NCBI GenBank assembly: GCA_037447655.1
Contig: JBBHKE010002049.1
Location: 1 to 64,000, forward strand
Direction: 5' to 3'
DNA length: 64,000 nt
Origin: Zygnema cylindricum
Lineage: Eukaryota > Streptophyta > Zygnematophyceae > Zygnematales > Zygnemataceae
The notes below the pieces were generated by a model. That model was not told where the DNA came from, searched no databases, and worked only from the letters and a program-made list of their open reading frames with translations. Both the position numbers and the translations under genes were made by a program. Each line of letters starts with the position of its first letter. The stretch's first letter is position 1. Shown here in pieces: positions 22,755 to 34,230 of the stretch.

Positions 22755-23431
22755 CACTTGTTGAACCACTCGTGCGAAAACTCACTTGTGGTTGGTTCTC
22801 GCAGGGGACGCATTAGGTATGTTTTATGGTTTGCTTCAATACCATTGTAATGCGAGTGATGTGTGTATGACTAAATTGCAGCGGAAGGCTCACACTCACT
22901 TCCTTCCTAAGATCTTTTAGAAAGCACTCAGAAATCTATCTCTGAGACACTAAAGGAAAATTTCAACCATGTGGCTGAAGTAATATTTTACCAGCTTCCC
23001 GAACATAATGGTAGTACAAGAGTATGAGAGGAATGTAGTTTGTGACATTGACTACATTTTCTCATAAATGCAAAGCCTACTTTATATGTATACATCTTTC
23101 CCTGTCCCAATTTCCTCCAGAATTGCTTAGGAGTTTTCCTCAAATTTTCCGTTATTTGGCTTCTAGTTGGAGTCCGAAACTAGGTTCTAAAATAACACTA
23201 AGATTTTCTAAAGAGCCTTGTGATGTTTCTACAAAGTTCTAATATCTGTATAATTCTTATGAAAACCATCAAAAAAGCTACGATTTTTACACTATGATTC
23301 AATAAGATTCTAACATTTGGCGTCGTCGAGGTTCTGGGGCGGGGCAGAGTCCAACCAACGTAGGCTCCCCATTGTTGTCAGCATTGTTACATTAAGCCAA
23401 ACTCGTTGATATTTCCTCTTGAAGTTCCTTT
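22755..23431 (+). mobile_element. Possible gypsy 5' LTR end and primer site
   Basis: Sequence ending TTCTAACA at about 23318, followed by TTTGGCGTCGTCGAGG. This resembles the LTR end plus TGGCGCC-type primer site of plant Athila/Tat gypsy elements. The left end is not defined. It may belong with the gag/protease remnant at 24801-25670, the two being separated by the inserted LTR. Confidence 0.4.
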
Positions 23432-24800
23432 TGTTGAAATTAAAAGGCTTTCTTATGTATTTTCTAGCTTTCTTAATTAATCTAAGGTGAGGAAACAAAA
23501 GCAAGGGCAGCCTGCTTCTAACTTCTCTCTCTAGCCCCATACTTATCGTAGTCACTGGAGGCTAAAGAAGAAGCTAGAGCCATGGCTGCCTATGCTTTTC
23601 CTAGGGACAGAAGGTAGTCCTTTGTTTAACCTACCAAAAAGGTTAACGGATCCAGGATTTGATCCTGGTACCTACCGTCCGTCGAATAGACCAGCATCGT
23701 TACCATGTAGCCTAGCACCTGTGTCCAGGTATATAGGGTACGATAGCAACTTAAAGATATACAAATAGGAAAGTTCATTTAAATGACGCACGGACCACAA
23801 TCACATAGATATAGTTAGATAGAATTACATCTAAAAGTACTGCTTGTATTTTAACGGCTACAAATTAAGGCCGATATTAATCGGACGGCGGAGGAAGAAG
23901 CTGGCATCGCGGAATGGACGATTTGCCTCATCTACTGAGGACTAAAGCTTTCAATTTACAACACTATAGACTAGGATCGGTGCTGAGGTATATAGGGTTT
24001 GACAAATATATAAAATTTAAAACATGAACAAATTCATTTAACTGAAAATATAGACGTCGAGCATGGATACAGGTTTGTAAAATACGGAGTACCATATGGT
24101 TCCGAAAGGGATACAACGCATTTTGTTTCGACAAGGAAACAAATATCGCGCATCGATTTATGACGGCTATGATTAAAACCCGGTTTTGATCGGACAGCAG
24201 CGAAGGATGCCGAGATCGTGGAATGGGATTTTTGCGGTTTTTGGTCATCGCCACATCGATTGACACGTGGCACGACCACATTGGATTACGGCATCTTCGG
24301 GGATTACGTGAACGAATCTAGATATAACATGTGTCAACTAGTTTGCCATATCGTACAATGGCGGTACAGAAAGTAAACCGGCACCTGTACCTTTCTGTTC
24401 GACACAGTATTTTGATTGGTGTCATACTTCAGTGGATAGAGTTTTAGAGAGAGATAGGAGTTTGGAAAATTTAATAGATAGGACCCTCCCTCTCAGAGAG
24501 CCTTTGTACAAAAGGTCAACTTTGACCATTCATAACTTACTGCTCAGGGGAGCAAATTTAGAGATTCTTTTTGCTATCAACTCAGGGGAGTCTTACCTTC
24601 AGAAAGATGGAGTTGGTCAAAGTTTTTGTCTGCCAAGGTGGCAGTTATTTTTGTTGAAACACAAAGGGGTCAGGGTTATCTTAGAGGCTTCGTGTGAGCT
24701 GCTTACTCTGAGGGCCAATGGAGGTCTCGCGGTCAAGGTTATCCTACAGGCTTCGTGTAAGCTGCTTATTTTGAGGCCCAATGGAGGTCTCAGAGTTGCA
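23432..24800 (+). mobile_element. Rearranged copia-family LTR
   Basis: Starts TGTTGAAATTAAAAGG and ends GAGGTCTCAGAGTTGCA. At 1,369 bp it is longer than the 1.05-1.2 kb relatives. The middle (about 23890-24000) repeats LTR sequence from an earlier position, as if two LTR halves were joined. The end carries a 63-bp tandem duplication (24669-24731 and 24732-24794). No matching target duplication found. Confidence 0.7.
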
Positions 24801-25671
24801 GATGTGTCTGGATAAATCTGCGACCCGTACACACAATATATTGACCAGCCCTTTTGTGTATCGATGTCACATGAAAAACCGTGAATTTTCATATCGCAAT
24901 CAGTTTCGAAATGGTGGAATTCTGGCTAGATCTGCCAAACTAGTCTGGCCGGTAAAAGAGGCAGAAAAAGATTCTCCACCTAAAGTGTCTCGCAGATAAA
25001 AAGAGATAGAGGAAATGCAAACTCAAATGGTTGCCATGATAAAAGACGAGTTTGCAGCCCTTATGGGTCAAATAAAACCGCCAACTCAGCTAACTGGTAT
25101 GGCATGTACAGTTGTCCATCTTCCCACGCGAGTTGGTTAAGTTTTACGAGAATCAACCATCCAAAAACATGCGACTACATTTGAAAAAGGCACAGTTGAT
25201 CACAATCATGAGGGTAAACAGTCTAGCACTCGTATTCTATTATCATTTTCCAAAGAGAGATTTACTAATCTACTTGAAACAACTTCCACCATCATTGCGG
25301 AAGCACTTACTATTCTTGAGTGTTCTGTTCGGGATAATTATATGGTTAAGGAAAAATTGTGCAATTGATGTGCTATGATTTTCGATTCTCCCAACCCTAA
25401 AACTACTGTCTCATCCACAGTTTTATACGCTTTATAAATGAGCTGTAATCTAGAAGATGTTAGGCCCATCTCTTCCAAAGAGCTTAGTTCACTTGACCCA
25501 CATATCAGTTTTTAAGATAATGGGAAAGGTGCATTTATAGTGGATGGTGTCACCCCGTCATTACCAATAATGGACACTGGTGCGAAACAAATTATTTTGG
25601 GGTCGTCTTTTGCACTTAAACTAGGTCCGACAGCGAATAAACTTCAGTTCAATGCCACACGTTACCAATTC
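24801..25671 (+). pseudogene. Degenerate gypsy-type gag/protease remnant
   Basis: Broken frames with gag-like QMVAMIKDEFAALMGQIKPP (about 25026-25085) and a retroviral-type aspartic protease piece PIMDTGAKQIILGSSFALKL (about 25563-25625), where DTGA is the catalytic motif. Several in-frame stops. Confidence 0.6.
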
Positions 25672-26003
25672 TGTTAAAATGTGTGTATTTCTTAGGTCTG
25701 TATTTGTCGACTGAATGTCATATGGGTATGTCTAGGTTCCTTCCTACTTGTCGTAGTCATTGAGGACACAAAGATAGCCATGGCTGCATAAGCCTTAAGC
25801 AATGAGGAAGACAAACTAAAGGAGCAGGAGGCATAGCTCATTGCAAAAGATTGGAGTCAAGACTACGATTTGATCCTAGGACCTATAGAATGAGAAACGT
25901 ACGGTGTAGCCGGGCGCCTTATCCATTAGGTCTTGGTGAAGTTATTGAAAAGATATTTTCTATTTTTATTAGTCTCTCTATGAAGGTTTTTGAGTCCTCA
26001 CAC
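25672..26003 (+). mobile_element. LTR-family fragments, left part of the target of element A
   Basis: Begins TGTTAAAATGTGTGTATTT and has the family landmarks CTTGTCGTAGTCA and GCCATGGCTGC. At about 25931 a second LTR-like start (TGAAGTTATTGAAAAG) follows. This second piece continues after element A at 32499. On the minus strand at about 25860-25930 is a tRNA-Arg-like module. Confidence 0.6.
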
Positions 26004-27108
26004 TGAAACTCTAAGACCTCCATAAGTCCTCAAAGTGGACAGCTTCCAAGAAGCCTCTAGGATAATCCTGACCCCTTTGTATTTAAGCAAAAATAACAAC
26101 CACCCTGGCAGACAAATACTCTGACCACCTTCACCCCTCTAAAGGCAAGACTCCCCTGAGTTGATAGAAAAAAGAATCTCTGAATTTGCTCCCCTGAGCA
26201 GTAAGTTATAAAGGGTCAAAGTTGACCTTTTGTACAGAAGAATTTGCTCCCCTGAGCAGTAAGTTATAGAGGGTCAAAGTTGACCTTTTGTACAGAAGCT
26301 CTCTGGGAGAGAGGGTCCTATCTTCTAATTTTTCTAAGTCCTATCTCTCTCACAGACTCTATCTACTGATGTACGGAACCAATCAGATTACACAACCGTA
26401 CGCAAAAGTACAGCTGCCGGTGTACTTTATGTACTGACATTGTACGATATGGCCTAAATGTCCACATGTGGAATATCCGGATTCGCTCCTTTAATCCTAG
26501 GAGATGTCGCGCTCCAATGTTACATCGCCACGTGTCATCCGATGTGGCGATGCCCACAAACCGCAAGATTCTCCTTCCGCGATCTCGACGCTAATTCGGC
26601 CGTCCGATTAAACTCGCATTTGATCGTAGCCGTAATAAATACATGCGCGGTATTTGTTTCGCTTACGAAATCAATGCGCGGTATTGATTTGTTATCCGTA
26701 CCGCAATGCGTACTTTTACACTACCATATCTATGTATCCCGTTAACAGTTATAGTTAAATGATTTATCCTACGTGTACATGTTTAAATAATTATCGTACT
26801 ATATACTGCATAACACTACTTCTAGACTTAACGGCTAAGGCTACCGGCTATCTACTCTTTGACGGCGGGCAGGTACCAATATCAAATCCTGTTGCCGGCA
26901 CGTATCTTTTAGTAATTAATCCCTAGACTAATATAAATTTCCCGTAAACCTGAGGATAGCCTAGGTAGCCATGGCTCTAGCTTCCTCTCCAATTTCTCAG
27001 TGACTGCGACAAGTTTGAGAGTTGGAGAGAGAAGTTAGAGGTAGACACCCTCGGCTTCTTTATTTCTATTCAGACCTAGAAAATACTTAAAAACCATTAA
27101 TTTCTACA
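26004..27108 (-). repeat. 3' LTR of element A
   Basis: 1,105 bp, TG...CA ends. Carries the 58-bp internal duplication that the 5' LTR lacks, and the tRNA-like module on the opposite strand at about 26820-26900. Confidence 0.93.
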
Positions 27109-27121
27109 CTCCCCTTATTTT

Positions 27122-30100
27122 CTAGTCAATCTTTAATTTCAGACCACACTTTTCCCTGCAGAAAATTAGCTTAGGGGAAGGCACAAGTTTGGTCATCAGA
27201 TCTGCTACCATCTCACTATCTGGTCGGTACTCTAAACTGATTATTTTTTTTTCTACTTTCTCTCTAACAAAGCTGAGTCTAATGTCCATGTGTTTAGCTT
27301 TAAATTGATGTTTAGGATTGGCAGAAATAGCGATTGCTGCTTGATTATCACAAAATATTTTCTGCACATCACTCTTAAGATGACCAAGTTCACCAAATAA
27401 AGACTTGACCCACATCAATTCTTTTACAGCAGAGCAAGAGGCCATATACTCAGCCTCCATGGTGGACTGAGCAATAACCTTTTGCTGTTTGCTACTCCAA
27501 CAGCAAGCCCCATCACCCACATATAATATATATCCAGAAGTGCATCTCCTCATCGGAGCATCACCATAACTAGCATCACTCCAAGTAGTGATGTCAGTAT
27601 TCTCCCCACCCAAATGCAACCATATATCCCTAGTTCCTATCAAGTATCTAAGAACTCTCTTAGCTGCCTCCCAATCCTTCTTAGTGGGAGCATTTAGACT
27701 TCTACTCAGCACTCCTACAGCTGCTGCTAAATCTGGCCGGGTACAATTCATAAAATAGATTAGACTTCCCATTACTTGCCTGTAAGGAATAGTCTGCATG
27801 AACTTCTGTTCTTCAGGAGATAATTCCTCGTCTAAGACTATGACTCCTTCTTCCTCACTCCCCTCACTTCCCTTCTTCAATTCCATTGGAGTTGTACAAC
27901 TATTAGCTTTATCCATTTGAAATTTTTCAAGCATGTTCCCTATTGCTTCCTTTTGAGTCAATCTTATAATTTTTCTTTTTCGGTCTCTCTCTACTTGAAT
28001 TCCCGAAATATATTTTGCTTCCCCCATATCCTTTATTTCAAATCTCCCCTTAAGATCGGTTTTCAGATAATTAATGTTTTCCATTGATTTACTTAAAACA
28101 AGCAAATCATCAACATAAATTGCAATAAATATAAAACCTTCCTCATCTTCGAAAACATAGATTGAGTGATCTGAGCTGATCGGGATATATCCCAGACCGG
28201 TAAGAAACTCAACAAGCTTCTTAATCCACTGTGGAGGCGCCTGTTTCAAACCATAAAGAGATTTAATCAGCCGGCATACCTTACTCTCCTCTCCTTCTTC
28301 CACAAACCCTTCGGGTTGTCACATGAAGATCACCTCTTCCAATTCTCCATGCAAAAAGGCTGTTTTGATGTCCATCTGGTGCACTTCCATGTCTTCCGCT
28401 GCTGCCAAGCTAAGAAGTATGCGGACTGAGGGAAATTTGACCACCGAGCAAAGGTTTCCTCGTAGTCAATTCCCTCCTTTTGTGTAAATCCCTTTGCCAC
28501 TAGTCGGGCCTTATAGCGCTCGATTGTGTTATCTGGGTTCAGTTTTAATTTGAAAACCCACTTACAACCGATTGGTTTTCCGTTAGGTGGACAATCCACC
28601 AGCTCCCAAGTAACGGCTGCCATAATTGAGGCCATCTCTTCATTGATGGTTGTCTTCCACCGATTTCTTTCTGGACAAGTCATCGCCTCTCCATAAGTTT
28701 GAGGTTCATCTTGATGAGATAGTTTTGTTACCTTGTTATTAACCTATTTTTCTTGCAGTCTTTTACTACTTCTCCTTCCCCCTTCAAAATCTGAGGCCGG
28801 AATAGATGGTTCTCGTGGATTCTTTCGAACAAACTCGGTTTCTCCCCTATCCCTTGATTATGAATCAATTTCCACCATGTCATCCGCTTCGGGTAGAGTT
28901 GTCACAGGAGTTTCCACAGCCGAGTCCTTTTCAGTCTGATTTCTACCTGCAAGAATGTCATCCTCTCTAAAACTTGGATAGTTAGGAAGCTCAAAGTCAT
29001 CAGAATTTTCTGACTCAAATCTGATTTTTACTAGCTTCGTATATTTGAAGTGATCCACAGATTTTCCTTCATCCATAACTACTAGATGCTTTACTAAGAT
29101 TATATCTTCCCTTTTTAGATCATAAACTCTATATCCTTTAACATCCTCATCATATCCTAATAAGTATCCTGGTTTTCCTTTAGGATCTAGCTTCCAATTG
29201 GACCGATCAGTATCTAGACTGAATACTTGACTGTCGAAAACCTTTAAGTGAGATATGTCTGGTTTCCGGCCTGTCCATCTCTCATAAGGTGTTTGATCTT
29301 TTATAGTTGAAGTAATAACTCAATTTTTGAGGTAATTAGCAGAGTTCATTCCTTTTTCCTATCTTCTTATCCGACAACATACTTCTAGCACTATCACTTA
29401 GTGTTCTATTTAACCTTTCAGCTACCCCATTCTGTTCCGGATTTTATGGAACTGTCTTTTGGTGTTGAACCCCATCTTCCCTCAAAAAATCCTCAAAAAG
29501 GTTAGAAGTTTACTCTCCACCATTGTCACTCCTTACTCTCTCGATTGGAGTTTCATGGAGTTTTTCACTCCATGCTTTATATTGTCTAAAACAAATCTCA
29601 GCTTTTGACTTGTTTTTCAAAAAATACACCCGGGAATACCGAGACCAATCATCAGTTATAGTCATCATAAATCTCTTCCCCCTCGGTGAGGGCACTCTAG
29701 CCAGTCCCCAAATATCTGTGTGTACTAGATGTAGAAGTTTTTCTCCCTTATAGGTGGCTGTTTTAGGAAAGGGTAATCTGTGTGCTTTACCTTGAGCACA
29801 CCCACTACAATCACTTATATCATCACTCTCACTGAACTGAATCCCTTCCACCACTCCCATCTTTTTCATCTCTCTTAACTTATCTAGATTCACATGCCCA
29901 AGCCTCTTATGCCACATCATAATATCATGAACACCACCATAATAAAGTTTCTTCGTTTCATTACTTAAGATCAGCCTAAACATCCCATGGCTACCTTTCT
30001 CAGCAATGAAATAGACATCCTTCTCAAAACTAGCAGTAAAGACTCCTTCCCTATTGCTTGTAAAAAAACCCTTATAATCTAATACAGATGTAGAGATAAG

Positions 30101-30490
30101 GTTTTTGTTCAGCTCCGGAATAAACAATACATCGGATAATGTTAATATGGATGTCTTTTCTTCTACTAACACTTTCAGATCTACCGATCCTACAAGAGTA
30201 TTGGTGACTATCCTCCCATCCCCGTACTCTATCTCTACGGTGGGAATCTTTCTTATCTTAGTGAACAGGTGCCTATCCTTACACATGTGCATTGAGGCAC
30301 CTGATTCTATAATCCAGCCTGCTTCACCTTTCAATCCACCGTAAGCATATTTCTGCCTTCGTGGAATTTCAACCTCAGTTTTCGCCTCCTACTCCTCATC
30401 CAAAAGGAGCTCATCGTCCTCATCCTCGGATTCCGCCTCAAGTACCTGTGTGACAAGGGCCTTTTTCTTTCCACTCGGGGTACCACCAGT
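27122..30490 (-). pseudogene. Element A pol (protease, integrase, RT, RNase H), broken
   Basis: Pieces in order: protease WIIESGASMHMC (catalytic Asp now Glu) at about 30320; integrase HKRLGHVN, CSGCAQGK, HTDIWG and RSDNGGE at 29510-29930; linker 28858-29076; RT WELVDCPPNGKPIGCKWVFK at about 28560-28620; YGLKQAPPQW and YVDDLLVLSK at 28090-28260; RNase H SDASYGDAP, STMEAEYMA, FCDNQAA at 27330-27580. A stop follows RSDNGGE and a frameshift splits RT near 28320-28450. The last 393 codons (27122-28303) are open. Confidence 0.9.
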
Positions 30491-31441
30491 CTACCCCTCC
30501 TTTAACCGAAGCTCGGTTAGCTTAGTGCACTCTGCCATATAGTGCCCCGGTTTCTTACAAAAATGACATAAACCTTTGGGAGCCCTTGGTTCAAACTCGT
30601 CAGCCTGCTTTTTCTGCTCCCTACCCCCATAGTTTCCGACTGGTTTCCGGGAATCCTTGTTCCTCCAAACTGTCGCTGTTGCCAAGGCTTGGTCACTCTT
30701 TCCTCCCCTTCGGATCTCAATCGTATTCTCTCGAACGCGAATCATCCCTACCACTAAGTTCCATATCCACCTTGAGTCCGGCAAGTCCTGCACACGGATG
30801 ACTATGTTCTCGAACTCATCAGGTAACTTCATCAGAAAACAGTTAACCTTTTCTTTTTCACTAAAAACTTTTCCCACACTCTCTAGCTCCATGAAGAGTG
30901 TAGCAAGCTCATTGCAAAAATCCAACATATTTCCCCCTTTGTATACATACTCCTTAACTCTCTGATCAGCCAACTGTTGTTGCTGAATCGTACCACTTCG
31001 GTACATCTCTATGAGAGCCATCCAAAGATCGGATGCCCTTTCTACCTGCAAATGAGGACATGCAAGTCCTTGAGTGAGATGGCGTAGGATGAAGTGCTTT
31101 GCCGCAATATTGTTGAAGTCCCAGGTTTCAGTATCATTTTCCTCGTTCCTCGGAATAGGTGACATGAATGCTAAACCAGTTGCTATTGGTGTGGTTGCCT
31201 CCTTCTCCTTTCTTTTGTCCACCACCTCTCTTTCCTTTGTTTCCTCCGTTGAAGGTGAATCCTCTTTTCTGGTGAATCTGCTTCCTTTAAACACTGGAGG
31301 AATTCTAAAACTTGATGGACACCCCAATCGTCCACTCACTATCCCCCAAAACCTTTTTTCGCATAGAGCTCCTATCATCATACTTTCCCAGTATATGAAG
31401 CTAGTTCCATTAAAGATTGGTACCCTAGAGGGTGGGCCCAT
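30491..31441 (-). pseudogene. Element A gag
   Basis: 316 codons from the ATG inside the primer-binding site (another ATG in frame at 31465 lies in the LTR). The start MGPPSRVPIFNGTSFIYWES is typical of copia gag (UBN2-type). A complete zinc knuckle CHFCKKPGHYMAEC is near the end. The frame stops at 30491 where copy B continues into pol, so the stop is a break in what was one gag-pol frame. Confidence 0.85.
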
Positions 31442-31445
31442 AACC
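31431..31445 (-). other. Half-tRNA primer-binding site with gag ATG, element A
   Basis: GGTTATGGGCCCACC on the minus strand is complementary to the anticodon stem-loop of plant initiator tRNA-Met. It lies directly next to the 5' LTR. The ATG at 31441-31439 is the complement of the CAU anticodon and is in frame with gag. Confidence 0.85.
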
Positions 31446-32493
31446 TGAAACTCAAAGACCTCCATAAGTCCTCACAGTGGACAGCTTCTAAGAAGGCTCT
31501 AAGATAATCCTGACCCTTTTGTGTTTAGGCAAAAATATATGCCACCCTGGCTGACAAAAACTCTGACCACCTTCACCTCTATAAAGGGAAGACTCCCTTG
31601 AGTCGATAGCAAAAAGATTTTCTGAATTTGCTCCCCTGAGCAGTAAGTTATAGAGGGTCTAAGTTCACCTTTTGTATAGAAGCTCTCTGGGAGAGAGGGT
31701 CCTATCTTCTAATTATTCCAAGTCCTATCTCTCTCACAGACTCTATCTACTGATAAAGGGAACCAATCAGATTACAATTTCGTACGCAAAAGTACAGCTG
31801 CCGGTGTACTTTATGTACTGACATTGTACGACATGGCCTAAATGTCCACACGTGGAATATCCGGATTCGCTCCTTTAATCCTCGGAGATGTCGCGCTCCA
31901 ATGTTACATCGCCACGTGTCATTCGATGTGGCGATGCCCACAAACCGCCGAATTCTCCTTCCGCAATCTCGGCGCTAATTCCGGCCGTCCGATTAAACTC
32001 GCATTTGATCGTAGCCGTAATAAATACATGCGCGGTATTTGTTTCGCTTACGAAATCAATGCGCGGTATTGATTTCTTATCCGTACCGCAATTCGTACTT
32101 TTACACTACCATATCTATGTATCCCGTTAACAGTTATAGTTAAATGATTTATCCTACGTGTACATGTTTAAATAATTATCGTACTATATACTGCATAACA
32201 CTACTTCTAGACTTAACGGCTAAGGCTACCGGCTATCTACTCTTTGACGGCCGGCAGGTACCACGATCAAATCCTGTCGCCGGCACATTTCTTTTAGTAA
32301 TTAATCCCTAGACTAATATAAATTTCCCGTAAACCTGAGGATAGCCTAGGTAGCCATGGCTCTAGCTTCCTCTCCAATTTCTTAGTGACTGCGACAAGTT
32401 TGAGAGTTGGAGAGAGAAGTTAGAGGTAGACTGCCTCGGCTTCTTTATTTCTATTCAGACCTAGAAAATACATAAAAACCATTAATTTCTACA
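31446..32493 (-). repeat. 5' LTR of element A
   Basis: 1,048 bp, TGTAGAAATTAATGG start at 32493. The tRNA-like module is on the plus strand at about 32208-32284. Near its end it has an in-frame ATG for gag (31465). Confidence 0.93.
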
Positions 32494-32498
32494 CACAC

Positions 32499-32880
32499 TT
32501 GTCTTAGTCACTGAGGACTCTAAGAGAGTTGATGAAAGGAGGTTATTAATAATTTACTTATTTATTTTAGTTAGACTCTCAAGTGAGAGAGAGATGATCA
32601 AAGGCACTCATGGCTACTGTGTTATTTAGAAGGTGGCAAACTAAAGTAGTGGGGTATTTTACCAAAATGGTGCCTACAGCCGAATTTGAACATGCGACCT
32701 ACGGATTCTATATAGCCGGGCGCCTCATCCATTAAGGCGCTGAAAGAAACAAAGATTCACAAATAATTATACAATGACAGGACAACTTAAACACACCAAA
32801 CTCACTACGAGGCGCGTATAAAACAATTCATGCACAAACGTGAATCCGAACCGTGTAAATATATTTGAAGCCGCTGTTCT
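32499..32880 (+). mobile_element. LTR-family fragment, right part of the target of element A
   Basis: Continues the piece interrupted at 26003 (CTCACAC joined to TTGTCTTAGTCACTGAGG). The tRNA-Arg-like module on the minus strand (about 32675-32745) is the clearest copy, with D-arm-like GCCTTAATGGATGAGGC. The right end is not defined. Confidence 0.6.
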
Positions 32881-33529
32881 TTTTTTACGGCCATAGTACA
32901 GTATGGTCGTCCCACTGACTTATGTTAGTTCTTGAGCCGTAGTTGCTCCCTCCGCAATTGCCGTTGTCCACTGGAAGGTTGCCACGTGTCATCCGGTGAT
33001 GACTCCTCCATAAACCGCCAAACGACCACTCGCGTGCTTGGCTCCATTGTGAGCCGTACAATCGATGATAACATTTAATTACGTCCATTGAAAATAAATG
33101 TATGATTTCATTTCGTGCGTCTTGATTTCTTTTAGTGCGTTCGCGGTAGTTCCATGTATTTCTCAATCCTAAATTTGTTAAATGAATTCCGTGACGTGTT
33201 AATGTTTAAATACGTATCGCACCTTATATATCTTAGCACTTGTCATAGACTTGTAGGATAAAGCTAACGGCTACCTCTAACTAACGGTAGGTACCAAGAT
33301 CAAATCTTGGTTCCCGCAAGCCTTTTGGAACAAGTGGTCTGTTTCAGCTCCTTGTCTCTCAAAGAAGACTAGGCAGCCATGGCTCTAACTCCCTCTCTAG
33401 TCTTCAGTGATTGCTATAAGTGTGGGGACTTGAGAGAGGAGTAGGAGGTTGTCTGCCTTTGCCTTTTTGTTGTTTATTTTACACCTTCTAGACCTAGAAA
33501 ATACCAAACTGAAACCTTTAATTTTTGCA
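32881..33529 (-). mobile_element. Truncated copia-family LTR
   Basis: Starts TGCAAAAATTAAAGG at 33529 on the minus strand, with TATTTTCTAGGTCTAG and GCCATGGCT landmarks and the tRNA-like module at about 33250-33320 on plus. Truncated on the left. More diverged than the LTRs of A and B. Confidence 0.65.
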
Positions 33530-34021
33530 CGTGTTATCGGGCTTTAAACGTATATGAATTAATGTAAAGGCGTAAAAACCATACATTTAGTCAATATGTT
33601 TACAACCTTCGACGGCGATTTACACACAAAACATGTTTATATTTTTGTATCCAATAACAAACCAGTTTGTGTGAGAACGTACAACATAGCAAACACAAAG
33701 TACCACAATAACCCGTTTTTAGGTTGAACTAATGAGAAATTGACCGACGCACACAATTGCCCATTTAGACGTGTGTTGCTAGTTACTTCAATTTTTGAAA
33801 CGATATATATTACACCAAATATTGGAAACGTAAAACCACGTGTTATCGAGCTTTAAAAGAATATGAATTATTGTAAAGGCGTAAAAAACATACTTTTGGT
33901 CAACATGTTTATGACCTTCGACGGCGATATACACACAAAGCATGTGTATATCGTTGTATCCAATTACAAACCTGTTTTTTGCAACGACCCACAACATAGC
34001 AAACATAAAGCACCACAATAA
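33530..34021. repeat. Direct repeat, 183-bp copies 309 bp apart
   Basis: 33530-33712 and 33839-34021 are clearly similar (both start CGTGTTATCG and share CTTCGACGGCGAT and CACAACATAGC-type stretches). The first copy starts exactly where the truncated LTR ends. No known family. Confidence 0.8.
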
Positions 34022-34230
34022 CGTGATACATAACAATTTAACCCACATCAAAGTTCAACAATTACAAATAAATGGTATATCTCTGCTCAATGCATCGTAA
34101 CCCCTATGTTGTTCCTAAAAACTCCTAAAATAACTGTGATAGCACGTAACTCTTCTAATTTTTGGAAACGACTCAACCTTCGTTGTATTTTTTTCTTATT
34201 CCATCAGTCTTTCGAATCTGGTTCAGTTGT
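34022..34230. other. Unassigned sequence
   Basis: AT-rich sequence between the direct repeat and the solo LTR. Its last five bases (GTTGT) are the left target duplication of that LTR. Confidence 0.3.

Larger units (their letters stand above)
26004..32493 (-). mobile_element. Copia retrotransposon A, full length but defective
   Basis: 6,490 bp with 3' LTR 26004-27108, 5' LTR 31446-32493 and perfect 5-bp target duplication CACAC (25999-26003, 32494-32498). The primer-binding site GGTTATGGGCCCACC (31431-31445) touches the 5' LTR. The polypurine tract AAAATAAGGGGAG touches the 3' LTR. Domain order gag, protease, integrase, reverse transcriptase, RNase H is that of Ty1/copia. The 3' LTR is longer, partly through a 58-bp tandem duplication (26182-26297). 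The LTRs differ at many sites, so insertion is not recent. Stops and frameshifts in pol mean it cannot be autonomous. Confidence 0.95.
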
